A DNA stretch of 64,000 nucleotides from Gordonia sediminis (GTDB lineage Bacteria; Actinomycetota; Actinomycetes; Mycobacteriales; Mycobacteriaceae). The stretch is taken from the NCBI GenBank assembly GCA_004193205.1, contig RZUM01000003.1, positions 310,001-374,000 on the forward strand, written 5' to 3'. Shown here in pieces: positions 16,499 through 23,886 of this stretch (within the stretch, counting starts at the first letter, position 1; each line of letters opens with the position of its first letter). The position numbers and the translations under genes are program-made. The notes under the pieces were generated by a model, which saw only the letters and a list, made by a program, of their open reading frames with translations, had not been told where the DNA came from and searched no databases.

Positions 16499-17161
16499 AT
16501 GCCGACAGCGGTCTTGATCGCCGCCGACCGTGGTGTCGTCGCGCGGCTGGCGCGACTCGACGCCGAGTTCGGGCTCAGATGGGTCGACACCGCCGCCGCC
16601 GACCCGGCTGATCTCGTGGTGATCGATCTCGCCGCGTCGAACGCGGTCGACGAGGTCGGCCGCGCGCGCCGGCGATGGCCGACCGCGATCATCGCGGGGT
16701 ACCTCGCGGTTCCGGACCCGGAGCTCTGGACCGCCGGTCAGCGGGCCGGCTGCGACATCGTCGCGAATCGCGGTGCGCTCGCCGTCCGGCTTCGGGGTCT
16801 GTTGGCCGACGCGCAACGAGGTCCACGGTTGTTTCCGGTGCTCGACGAGGCCGACGTCGCCGGTCGACTCGGGCTGGTCGGACGCGTCCACGACACCCCG
16901 GTCGGCCCGGTGGCGATATATCAGCTCGACGGTTCGCTGTATGCCGCCGCCGACCGGTGCCCGCATGCCGGCGCCGTGCTGTCCGATGGGGTCCTCGAGC
17001 ACGGCATCCTCACCTGTCCCCGGCACGGCAGTCAGTTCGACGTGTGTAGCGGCGTCCGGACGCGCGGACCCTCCGATTCCGACATAACGACCTTTACCGT
17101 CGTTCTCACGGGCGGGCAGGTGTCGATACTATTGCCCCGAGACGCGGGGTTGGGCCAGTAG
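16499..17161 (+). CDS. Rieske [2Fe-2S] protein with an extra N-terminal domain
   Basis: A 220-residue protein. The C-terminal 100 residues are a Rieske domain with both cluster boxes intact: CPHAG near residue 160 and CPRHGSQF near residue 180. The N-terminal 115 residues (AVLIAADRGVVARLARLD ... DLVVIDLAASN ... AGCDIVANRGAL) alternate strands and helices like a response-regulator receiver, with an aspartate at the strand-3 end. It starts 11 bases after the DsrE-like gene. The fusion suggests a soluble electron carrier tied to sulfur oxidation, but the N-domain may be a relic fold with no signalling role. Confidence 0.8.
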   Translation: MPTAVLIAADRGVVARLARLDAEFGLRWVDTAAADPADLVVIDLAASNAVDEVGRARRRWPTAIIAGYLAVPDPELWTAGQRAGCDIVANRGALAVRLRGLLADAQRGPRLFPVLDEADVAGRLGLVGRVHDTPVGPVAIYQLDGSLYAAADRCPHAGAVLSDGVLEHGILTCPRHGSQFDVCSGVRTRGPSDSDITTFTVVLTGGQVSILLPRDAGLGQ

Positions 17162-17179
17162 CGACGGAGGTGGCCGAAA

Positions 17180-17563
17180 GTGACGATGAGCCGGGCTGAC
17201 GTCAAGGAGATGTATGCGCTGCACGCGCGATTGTGCAAGGCGATCGCGGACCCCAAGCGACTCCTGATTCTGGACGCGCTGCGGGATGGGGAGCGGTCGG
17301 TCGGCGATATCGCCGACGAACTCGGGCTGTCGCAGTCCAACACGAGTCAGCATCTGGCGATCCTGCGCGAGCGCAGTGTCGTCAAGACCTCCCGTGCGGG
17401 GAACACCATCTACTACTCGCTAAACACCCACAAGGTGATCGACGCCGTCGACCTGCTGCGCGAGTTCATGGCGGATCTCGCGGCGGCAGGGGATGGGGAG
17501 GTCCCCGAGGTGGCGGCAGGAGACGGGCAGGTCACCGACGCGGCGGGCACCACGGCCGGGTGA
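17180..17563 (+). CDS. ArsR-family repressor, probable regulator of the sHdr array
   Basis: A 127-residue ArsR-type winged-helix protein: DPKRLLILDALRDGERSVGDIADELGLSQSNTSQHLAILRE covers the helix-turn-helix, followed by the wing GNTIYYSL. One cysteine is present near residue 18 (RLCKAIAD); sHdrR regulators use cysteines to sense sulfur, but normally two, so this one may sense in another way. The C-terminal 25 residues are low-complexity. It is the last plus-strand gene of the array, 18 bases after the Rieske gene. The starts GTG 17180 and ATG 17186 are equally possible. Confidence 0.85.
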   Translation: MTMSRADVKEMYALHARLCKAIADPKRLLILDALRDGERSVGDIADELGLSQSNTSQHLAILRERSVVKTSRAGNTIYYSLNTHKVIDAVDLLREFMADLAAAGDGEVPEVAAGDGQVTDAAGTTAG

Positions 17564-17587
17564 CGCGGGTCCGCTGACGGCGGCCGA

Positions 17588-17926
17588 TCAGAGGTTCATC
17601 AGCTCAAAGCCGACACCGGCGCCGACGGCCATCACCACCAGCACCATGAACAGTGCCGCACCGGGCACGAGGTAGCGCGACAACGGTGTGTGCCCGGCCC
17701 GAACGGTGATCAGGACCCGGCGGTAGCGACGGGGAACGAGGACCAGGGTGGCGAATCCGCCCAGCACGGCGAGCACGATGCCGGGCCAGACCGGGAAGTG
17801 CTCGGTCACGCTCCAGCGCACCACGAGCGCACCGACCGCCATGATCCCGATCCCGGTGCGCTGCCAGGCCATCGCCGTACGCTCGGCCTGCGCGCCGACG
17901 TCGATCAGTTCCGATCCGTTGTCCAC
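17588..17926 (-). CDS. DUF202-family membrane protein (copy A)
   Basis: A 112-residue protein with the DUF202 signature near its start (AERTAMAWQRTGIGIMAVGA) and three hydrophobic spans. The GTG at 17926 follows GGGAGA and is the only start that fits the family; longer in-frame sequence upstream is antisense. It lies 32 bases downstream of copy B and converges on the ArsR gene of the sHdr array. The function of DUF202 proteins is not established. Confidence 0.75.
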   Translation of the reverse strand: MDNGSELIDVGAQAERTAMAWQRTGIGIMAVGALVVRWSVTEHFPVWPGIVLAVLGGFATLVLVPRRYRRVLITVRAGHTPLSRYLVPGAALFMVLVVMAVGAGVGFELMNL

Positions 17927-17958
17927 TAGAGCGGGTCTCCCATGCCTTGGTGGTCCAC

Positions 17959-18330
17959 TTAGCGACCGATCTCGGCGAAGAAGATCAGGGCGGCGGCCGC
18001 GGCGGTGATGATCGCGATGCCGATGGCGATCAGCCGGGGCAGCGGATCCGTCGGAAGCGAACGATTTTCGCGCAGCGCACGTTCGGCACGATCCCACCGC
18101 ACGTAGGCACCGATGGTGACGACCAGGGACAGCGCCAGCAGCATCACCGTGATGACCACCCGCAGCGCGCGCGGACCGAAGTCGTGTATCAGGCCGGCCA
18201 GGGCCACCGCACCGGCCAGCAGCGCCAGCCCGGTGCGTAGCCACGCCAGGAAGGTCCGCTCGTTGGCCAGGGTGAATCGGTAATCCGGGTCGGAGCCGAC
18301 TGTGTGAATCGGCGGCTTACGCGGAGACAT
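17959..18330 (-). CDS. DUF202/YidH-like membrane protein (copy B)
   Basis: A 123-residue protein with three spans and the family signature LANERTFLAWLRTGLALLAGA near residue 20, then YVRWDRAERALRENRSLP between spans 2 and 3. The ATG at 18330 has GGAG eight bases upstream. It is the first gene of a two-gene unit with copy A. A CsoR/CstR-like palindrome lies 35 bases upstream, hinting at control by copper or persulfide. It borders the sulfur cluster, so a link is possible but not shown. Confidence 0.8.
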   Translation of the reverse strand: MSPRKPPIHTVGSDPDYRFTLANERTFLAWLRTGLALLAGAVALAGLIHDFGPRALRVVITVMLLALSLVVTIGAYVRWDRAERALRENRSLPTDPLPRLIAIGIAIITAAAAALIFFAEIGR

Positions 18331-18364
18331 CCGCAACTCCTGCTCTGTGTGGTCGGAACCAACT

Positions 18365-18382
18365 TATACCCCTATCGGTATA
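18365..18382. promoter_or_regulatory. CsoR/CstR-like palindromic operator
   Basis: TATACCCCTATCGGTATA is an imperfect palindrome of the ATACCC-N-GGGTAT kind bound by CsoR and CstR regulators. It lies 35-52 bases upstream of the DUF202 copy B start. No CsoR-type regulator gene is found in the window. The match is by eye and the right arm has one mismatch (CGG for GGG). Confidence 0.45.
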
Positions 18383-18423
18383 TCGCCCGATGGATTCGAA
18401 CACCAACCGGGCAAAACACACCC

Positions 18424-18460
18424 TTGACAACGTACAACCAGTCAGTTGTATATTTGAACT
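18424..18460 (+). promoter_or_regulatory. Promoter and operator of the ArsR-SRPBCC pair, apparently leaderless
   Basis: TTGACA at 18424-18429 and TATATT at 18449-18454 form a promoter with a long (19-bp) spacer; TTGTAT at 18446 gives 16. The inverted repeat TACAAC-N6-GTTGTA (18433-18450) fills the spacer, a classic site for ArsR autorepression. The GTG at 18461 starts only seven bases after the -10, so the transcript probably has no leader. Confidence 0.6.
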
Positions 18461-18847
18461 GTGGCCGAGACGGACGAGGACCGGGCAGACGCCCTGTTCC
18501 ACGCGCTCTCCGATCGCACCCGACGCGACATCATGCGTCGCGTGTTGGCGGGGGAGCACTCGGTCTCCGTACTGGCTGCGAAGTACGACATGAGTTTCGC
18601 TGCGGTGCAGAAGCACGTCGCCGTACTCGAACGGGCGGGACTGCTCACCAAACGCCGCAACGGCCGCGAGCAGCTCGCGAGCGGCAACGTGACAGCGGTG
18701 CGGTCGGTGGCGTCGATGCTCACCGATCTCGAAGCGGTCTGGCGGGGCCGGATCGCCCGGATCGACGAGCTCCTCGACACCGAGACGCTCGCAACGAAAT
18801 CCACCACAACCGAAGCAACCGAAACCCACTCGACCCCGGAGGGCTGA
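18461..18847 (+). CDS. ArsR-family transcriptional regulator
   Basis: A 128-residue ArsR-like protein: ALFHALSDRTRRDIMRRVL then the helix-turn-helix SVLAAKYDMSFAAVQKHVAVLERAG and wing NGREQLASG. No metal-binding cysteines are present, which fits the subfamily that regulates SRPBCC/AHA1 genes. It starts with GTG seven bases from a -10 box, so the mRNA is likely leaderless. The gene ends three bases before the SRPBCC gene that it probably controls together with itself. Confidence 0.88.
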   Translation: MAETDEDRADALFHALSDRTRRDIMRRVLAGEHSVSVLAAKYDMSFAAVQKHVAVLERAGLLTKRRNGREQLASGNVTAVRSVASMLTDLEAVWRGRIARIDELLDTETLATKSTTTEATETHSTPEG

Positions 18848-18850
18848 ATC

Positions 18851-19336
18851 ATGCCTGTCACCAACGCCGTACACGATCTCGAGACGCGGACGCTTACCAT
18901 CACCGCCGAATTCGCTGCTCCGCCGCAACGGATCTGGCAGATCTACTCCGACCCGCGTCAGCTTGAGAAGATCTGGGGCCCACCCGAGTTTCCCGCAACC
19001 TTCGTCGACCACGACTTCCGTCCCGGCGGCCGCGTCACCTACTACATGACCGGGCCGGGAGGGGAGAAGTACGCCGGCTACTGGGGCATGCTCACCATCG
19101 ACGAGCCACACGGCTTCACCTTCACCGACGGCTTCGCCGACGACGACCTCCAGCCGAACGACGACATGCCGGTGTCGGAGAACACCTACACCTTCACCGA
19201 ACGAGATGGCGGCACGGTCGCGACCTATCACAGTGTCTACGCGACCGCCGAGGGCCTGCAGCAGGTGCTCGACATGGGTGTGATCGAGGGCGCGTCGTCG
19301 GCGATCGGCCAGATCGACGCATTCCTCGCCGCGTAG
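18851..19336 (+). CDS. SRPBCC (AHA1-type) domain protein
   Basis: A 161-residue protein of the START/Bet v1-like SRPBCC fold. It opens with TRTLTITAEFAAPPQRIWQIYSDP and KIWGPPEFPATF, typical of the AHSA1/polyketide-cyclase-like group, then RVTYYMTGPGGEKYAGYW and a C-terminal helix. It is the second gene after a matching ArsR regulator, a very common pair in actinobacteria. The ligand is unknown; proteins of this set are usually small hydrophobic-ligand binders. Confidence 0.88.
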   Translation: MPVTNAVHDLETRTLTITAEFAAPPQRIWQIYSDPRQLEKIWGPPEFPATFVDHDFRPGGRVTYYMTGPGGEKYAGYWGMLTIDEPHGFTFTDGFADDDLQPNDDMPVSENTYTFTERDGGTVATYHSVYATAEGLQQVLDMGVIEGASSAIGQIDAFLAA

Positions 19337-19362
19337 GGCCCCGGCGGGTCACTGCCTCGCGA

Positions 19363-19740
19363 TCAGCCACCACTGCCGTAAGGGTGGGTGATGATCTCGA
19401 GGCTGTGTCCGTCCGGGTCGTTCCAGTAGAGGCCTCGACCGCCGTCGTTCGTGTTGATCGAGCCGGGTTGTCGATGAAACGGGTCGGCCCAGTAGTCGAG
19501 TCCGCGCCCGACGATCCGGTCGAAGATCTCGTCGAACTCCTCCTCGCTGACCAAGAACGCGTAGTGCTGCGGCGTCACATGCGCGGCGTCGGCGTAATCG
19601 AGAGATGTCCGACCGACCTGAACGACCTGGAACGGCCCAAACGGTTGCGGCTCGGGCACGTTCAAGATCTCCGCGAGGAACCGCGCCGACGCGTGTTTGT
19701 CGGTGGCGCTGACGATGGTGTGGTTGAGTTCGACGGTCAT
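19363..19740 (-). CDS. VOC-family (glyoxalase-like) protein
   Basis: A 125-residue single-module VOC protein. It opens MTVELNHTIVSATDKHASARF and ends NDPDGHSLEIITHPYG, both family hallmarks with likely metal ligands (the early histidine and the late glutamate). It overlaps the alpha/beta hydrolase stop by four bases (ATGA), so the two are co-translated. It could be a glyoxalase, dioxygenase or resistance-type binder; the sequence does not decide. Confidence 0.85.
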   Translation of the reverse strand: MTVELNHTIVSATDKHASARFLAEILNVPEPQPFGPFQVVQVGRTSLDYADAAHVTPQHYAFLVSEEEFDEIFDRIVGRGLDYWADPFHRQPGSINTNDGGRGLYWNDPDGHSLEIITHPYGSGG

Positions 19741-20543
19741 CGGTGCCCCTCCCTGAGCTCGAGGTTCGCGGCCGAGTGCGCGGCCGCCACGAGCACGTCG
19801 TCGAGGTCTGGACCCGCGCAGTCGTGACCAGCGCCGTCGAGTTCCACGAGCTCTGCGTCGGGTAACCGGTCGCACAGCGCGAGCGCCGCCTCGTGGGGGC
19901 TGCGCACATCTTCGGTGCCCCGAACCACGACCGCCGGCGTCGAGATCGAGGGCAGCGCGGACCGCAGGTCGAGCGACGCCACGTCGAGCAACGCCCGCGT
20001 CGTCTCGGGACGCCAATCGTCGAGTAGCCGGCGGGCCAGGCCGCGGCGCGCGCGGTCTGCGGTCGGGGAGTAGACGCTTGCCAGGAAATCGTCGGCCCAT
20101 TCCTCGACCGGGTGCTCGATCATGAAGCGCGCCTGCGCTAACCGCTCCGCGAGCGCGTCGGGGTCGAGGGATCCGGCCCAGCCTGCGTAGGCGCCGACGA
20201 GGACGAGTCGACCGACACGCTCGGGGTGGTCGCGGGCCAGGAGAAGCGCGACGATCGAGCCGAACGAGAGCCCGGCGACCGCGGGATGCGACAGCCCGAG
20301 TGCGCCGATGAACGACGCCACCACGCGGCCCCAGTCGCGTGAGGTCCACCCGGAGGGAATGTCGTCGGATCCACCGCATCCGGGGGCATCCCACGCGATG
20401 ACGTCGAGGTGTTCGGAGAGCCGACGCATGTCGTCGAGCCACACGCGGGAATCCTCGAACGCACCGTGCAGGATCACCAGCGGATCGCCGGACCCTTGTC
20501 GTCGATAGGCGATCCGCAGCCCGTCGACCTCGACCGCGTCCAC
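19737..20543 (-). CDS. Alpha/beta hydrolase
   Basis: A 268-residue alpha/beta hydrolase. The oxyanion stretch LVILHGAFEDSRVW is near residue 26, the nucleophile elbow reads GLSFGSI (serine near residue 97), a late acid lies in RGTEDVRSP, and the catalytic histidine in LDGAGHDC. The GTG at 20543 (V-DAVEVDGLRIAY) was chosen because the fold begins there; the longer frame upstream is not conserved-looking. It heads a two-gene unit with the VOC protein. Substrate unknown. Confidence 0.83.
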   Translation of the reverse strand: MDAVEVDGLRIAYRRQGSGDPLVILHGAFEDSRVWLDDMRRLSEHLDVIAWDAPGCGGSDDIPSGWTSRDWGRVVASFIGALGLSHPAVAGLSFGSIVALLLARDHPERVGRLVLVGAYAGWAGSLDPDALAERLAQARFMIEHPVEEWADDFLASVYSPTADRARRGLARRLLDDWRPETTRALLDVASLDLRSALPSISTPAVVVRGTEDVRSPHEAALALCDRLPDAELVELDGAGHDCAGPDLDDVLVAAAHSAANLELREGHR

Positions 20544-20722
20544 GTGTCCGACGGTACGCCGCTCGGGTTGTGCGTGGTGGTGGACCACTGACCTTCCACA
20601 CAGAAGTGCTGGTCGGTCCGGTCGCGACCGACTACCGTGAAAATCCTGCCCTGCAAGGCCCGGAACCACGTGACCGGGCCCCGGCAAATCCAGGCCGATG
20701 GTCCGGTCGGAGGGAGGTTGAC

Positions 20723-21520
20723 ATGGTGGTCACCGCCGAATACCACCAGTCGGCGCGCACACCCGACGGCGCTCGCCTATCTGTCCAGGTGCGCGGATCG
20801 GGTCCCGTGCTGCTGATGCTTTCCGGGCAGGCCAACAATCACCATTGGTGGGACCGCGCCCGTGCCGATTTCGCCCATGACCATACGACCGTGACCTTCG
20901 ACTATCGGGGAACGGGCGGCAGCTCGTCGGGAGTGGAGCGCTACGCCACCGAACTGTTCGCCCGGGATGCACTCACCGTGATGGACGCCCTGTTCATCGA
21001 CCGGTTCTCGGTGTACGGGACATCGATGGGAGGCCGCGTCGCCCAATGGTTGGCGGTGCTGGCACCGCAGCGAGTCGACATGCTGGTCCTCGGCTGTACG
21101 ACGCCGGGAGGCGAACACGCGTTCCACAGTGACGTCGCTGTGCGGCGTCGACTCATGGAGCCCGACGCGCGGCCCTATCTCCTCAGTTTGATGTACAACA
21201 GAGAATGGATCGCCAAACATGCCGGTCCCTACCACGTACTCGGCGACCCGACGATGACAACGATCGACCGTCAGGCGCATCTGCGGGCCAGTGCTGCACA
21301 CGACGCGTGGGACGTGCTCCCGTCCATCGAGGCGTCGACGCTCATCCTGCAGGGCACCGACGACCTACTGATTCCGGCCGGCAACGCGACGTTGCTCGAG
21401 AACCGCATACCTCGAGGTCGGGTCGTGTTGTTCGAGGGCGCGCGACATGCCTACTTCGACGAGTTCCGGCCGTCGGCCGCCGAGGTCGTGCTCGAGGCAC
21501 TCGGGACACGATCGTCATAG
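20723..21520 (+). CDS. Alpha/beta hydrolase
   Basis: A 265-residue alpha/beta hydrolase with PVLLMLSGQANNHHWW at the oxyanion site, nucleophile elbow YGTSMGGRVAQWL (serine near residue 97), acid in LQGTDDLLIP and histidine in EGARHAYFDEF. GGAGGGAGG lies just ahead of the ATG at 20723. A cupin gene follows 56 bases on. It is divergent from the hydrolase at 20543; the two are different subfamilies. Substrate unknown. Confidence 0.88.
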   Translation: MVVTAEYHQSARTPDGARLSVQVRGSGPVLLMLSGQANNHHWWDRARADFAHDHTTVTFDYRGTGGSSSGVERYATELFARDALTVMDALFIDRFSVYGTSMGGRVAQWLAVLAPQRVDMLVLGCTTPGGEHAFHSDVAVRRRLMEPDARPYLLSLMYNREWIAKHAGPYHVLGDPTMTTIDRQAHLRASAAHDAWDVLPSIEASTLILQGTDDLLIPAGNATLLENRIPRGRVVLFEGARHAYFDEFRPSAAEVVLEALGTRSS

Positions 21521-21576
21521 CCGCAGACCCGGCGCGATCCGGGACTCCGTACACCGACACGCAGAAAGAGAGTGCG

Positions 21577-21921
21577 ATGGGCGACGAACGGGCAGAACCC
21601 GAGACGAAAGGTGTGGTCACCGAACTTCTCACGACCCTCGACCTCGGCCCCGAAATCGAGGGCATGGCCGGGCGTCAACTCCGTATGCGGATGGTGACCA
21701 TCGAACCCGGAGGAGTTTTCGGTCCGCTGCACGACCACAAGGACAGACCCGGCGTCGTCTACATCCTTCAGGGCACGATCACCGACCACCGCGACGGCGT
21801 GGACACCGACTACGGCCCGGGCGTGGGCTGGCCCGAGGATGCGAACACCCGGCACTGGCTGGAGAACAAGGGATCGATTCCCGCGGTGGAGATCTCGATC
21901 GACATCATCGGCCAGGACTGA
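21577..21921 (+). CDS. Cupin-domain protein
   Basis: A 114-residue single-domain cupin. The first cupin motif is seen as PGGVFGPLHDHKDRPGVVYILQG (two metal-type histidines and the glutamate replaced by valine-tyrosine context), and the second as GWPEDANTRHWLENKG. The ATG at 21577 follows GAAAGAGAG. It is probably co-transcribed with the hydrolase upstream. Cupins of this size are often small dioxygenases or sugar-binding proteins; no specific role is evident. Confidence 0.82.
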   Translation: MGDERAEPETKGVVTELLTTLDLGPEIEGMAGRQLRMRMVTIEPGGVFGPLHDHKDRPGVVYILQGTITDHRDGVDTDYGPGVGWPEDANTRHWLENKGSIPAVEISIDIIGQD

Positions 21922-21965
21922 CGGCGCTGATCGCACCCGGACACAAATCGGATGCACATCCGGTA

Positions 21966-22865
21966 TCACTCGAGCGTGGCCACCGAGATCGTCTGCCACA
22001 GTGAGTGGTCGGCGCCCGCGGGCACCTCGACAACGTCCGGCCCGACGTTGGCCGCCTCCACGCAGACGAAATCACGCCAATGCGGACCCACGTCCGCCAT
22101 TCCGGCGGCCCCGTCCTCGCCCGGGTTCCACACCACGGCGGAACGACCTCCGCGCACGGACACCTCGATTGCGCGTCGAAGCCCCGGGTCGACGATCCGG
22201 TAGACCCCGCCGGCGCCCGGGTAGATCCGATCGCTTCGTCCGTCCTCGCGCGGCAAGATCCAATCACCGTGCTGCGGGTGGGATCTCATGTCGTCGAACT
22301 TGTCCAGGTAGGACAATCCGTCGAGACCGGAGACCCGGACGCGACCGACGTCGGATACCCGGAAGTAGTTGTGGAACGCCTCGGTCATCGAGACGGGCTC
22401 GGCGCCGGGATTGTGCGTGTGCAGGCCGTGCTCGAGGGTGGCTCCCACCCGCACCGTCATCCGTAGCTGCAGACGGAGGTGATCGAGTCCCTCGGGTGCG
22501 AGTTCGAGCTCGACATCACCGAAATCGGTCCTGCGGCCGCCGATCAGCGCCCACAGCGCTGTGCGCGCATAGCCGTGCGACGGCACGTCACCGGCCTGCC
22601 CGTCGCGCGCGAAATACGGCCAGCACACCGGTATCCCGCCGCGGATTGGGGTCGGGGGAGACTTGACGAGCGGAGACACCCACAGCACGTCCTCGCCCGC
22701 GCCCGCCGGGGTGAACGACAGCACCTGCCCACCGAACACCGAGACCGCGGCGGTGGAATGCGGAGTCTCCACCACGATCGCGTCGAGGCCGTGAACCGAC
22801 CCGTGTCGCACGCCGTCGATGTCGCCCGATGTGGTCACGGTCCCAGCATGGCACATCGCCCGCAT
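21966..22865 (-). CDS. D-hexose-6-phosphate mutarotase (aldose 1-epimerase family)
   Basis: A 299-residue aldose-epimerase-like protein of the YeaD type. Seen: QVLSFTPAGAGEDVLWVSP, RGGIPVCWPYF, SHGYAR with the catalytic histidine, LHTHNPG, MTEAFHNYFRVSD and a late VWNPGEDGAAGMAD. The last segment FVCVEAANV contains the likely catalytic glutamate. The ATG at 22865 has GGGGTGGG close upstream; GTG 22838 is a shorter choice. It faces a divergent HAD gene 33 bases away. Cytoplasmic, acting on the anomers of glucose 6-phosphate by family. Confidence 0.85.
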   Translation of the reverse strand: MRAMCHAGTVTTSGDIDGVRHGSVHGLDAIVVETPHSTAAVSVFGGQVLSFTPAGAGEDVLWVSPLVKSPPTPIRGGIPVCWPYFARDGQAGDVPSHGYARTALWALIGGRRTDFGDVELELAPEGLDHLRLQLRMTVRVGATLEHGLHTHNPGAEPVSMTEAFHNYFRVSDVGRVRVSGLDGLSYLDKFDDMRSHPQHGDWILPREDGRSDRIYPGAGGVYRIVDPGLRRAIEVSVRGGRSAVVWNPGEDGAAGMADVGPHWRDFVCVEAANVGPDVVEVPAGADHSLWQTISVATLE

Positions 22866-22898
22866 GCACCCACCCCGGGTTTGGGATGATTGTCGACG

Positions 22899-23765
22899 AT
22901 GACTACTCCGCTTCCTCCCGTGCCCACCGACGTCCGACTCGTTGTCAGCGATATGGACGGCACCCTGCTCGACGACGCCAAAGAGATTCCGGAATCGCTG
23001 TGGCCGCTGCTCGATGACCTCGGTGAGCGCGGCATCGTGTTCAGCCCGGCCAGCGGCCGTCAGGCGGCGACCTTGCTGCACCAACTCGGCCACGCGGTGC
23101 CCGGTCTCGTCGTCATCGCCGAGAACGGCGCGGTCGTCGCCCGCGACAGCGAGCACCTGCGGGTCACACCGCTCGCCGACGGAGTCGTCGCGGCGGTACT
23201 CACCCGGGCCCGTGAACTCACGGCCGGGCAGTCCGACCTCGGTGTGGTGTTGTGCGGACCGGACGGCGCGTTCATCGAACGCCGCGACCAGGCATTCCTC
23301 GAGCAGGTTCAGCCCTACTACTACGCACACGAGGTGGTCGACGACCTCGGTGCGGTGGACGACGAACTCGTCAAGGTCGCGATCTTCGACTTCGGCAACA
23401 TCGAGGACGTGACCGCACCGGCCATCAAGTCGCTGGGCGGTGACATGGAAGTTGTTGTCTCCGGACGCAACTGGCTCGACGTGATGGCGCCCGGCGTCGA
23501 CAAGGCGGCTGCCGTGCGCGCGGTCCAGGAGCGACTCGGTATCACGCCTGCCCAGACGATGGTCTTCGGCGACTACCTCAACGACCTGGCGATGCTCGAC
23601 ACCGCGGACTGGTCCTATGCGGTCGCCAACGCGCATGCCGGCATCCTGGCGGCCGCCCGGTACGTGGCTCCGTCCAACGCCGAGAACGGGGTGGTGCGCA
23701 CCGTCCGGGCCGCGCTGGGCCTGCCGGACCTCGACCCCGCCCGCCCGGACAGCCTCACCCAATGA
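22899..23765 (+). CDS. Cof-type HAD-superfamily hydrolase
   Basis: A 288-residue HAD phosphatase. Motif I is VVSDMDGTLLDD with both aspartates near residues 19-21, motif II FSPASGR, a lysine in the DKAAAVRAV region and motif III/IV VFGDYLNDLAML. The large C2 cap between motifs II and III is typical of Cof proteins, which act on sugar phosphates and similar compounds. It is divergent from the mutarotase, which hints at a shared sugar-phosphate theme. A strong hairpin follows at 23824. Confidence 0.88.
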   Translation: MTTPLPPVPTDVRLVVSDMDGTLLDDAKEIPESLWPLLDDLGERGIVFSPASGRQAATLLHQLGHAVPGLVVIAENGAVVARDSEHLRVTPLADGVVAAVLTRARELTAGQSDLGVVLCGPDGAFIERRDQAFLEQVQPYYYAHEVVDDLGAVDDELVKVAIFDFGNIEDVTAPAIKSLGGDMEVVVSGRNWLDVMAPGVDKAAAVRAVQERLGITPAQTMVFGDYLNDLAMLDTADWSYAVANAHAGILAAARYVAPSNAENGVVRTVRAALGLPDLDPARPDSLTQ

Positions 23766-23823
23766 CCTCGTCCGTCGACTCCATTGCGCACTCTGGTCTT
23801 CCGCCGGCCCCCTGTGGAACAAG

Positions 23824-23861
23824 ACCGTTGAGCCACCCGCAGCGACGGGTGGCTCAACGGT
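23824..23861. terminator. Bidirectional terminator hairpin with a 16-bp perfect stem
   Basis: ACCGTTGAGCCACCCG (23824-23839) pairs exactly with CGGGTGGCTCAACGGT (23846-23861) over a six-base loop. It lies between the converging HAD and MFS genes and can serve both. Confidence 0.88.
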
Positions 23862-23886
23862 TGCGACCGCCAGGTACGGTTCGGAA

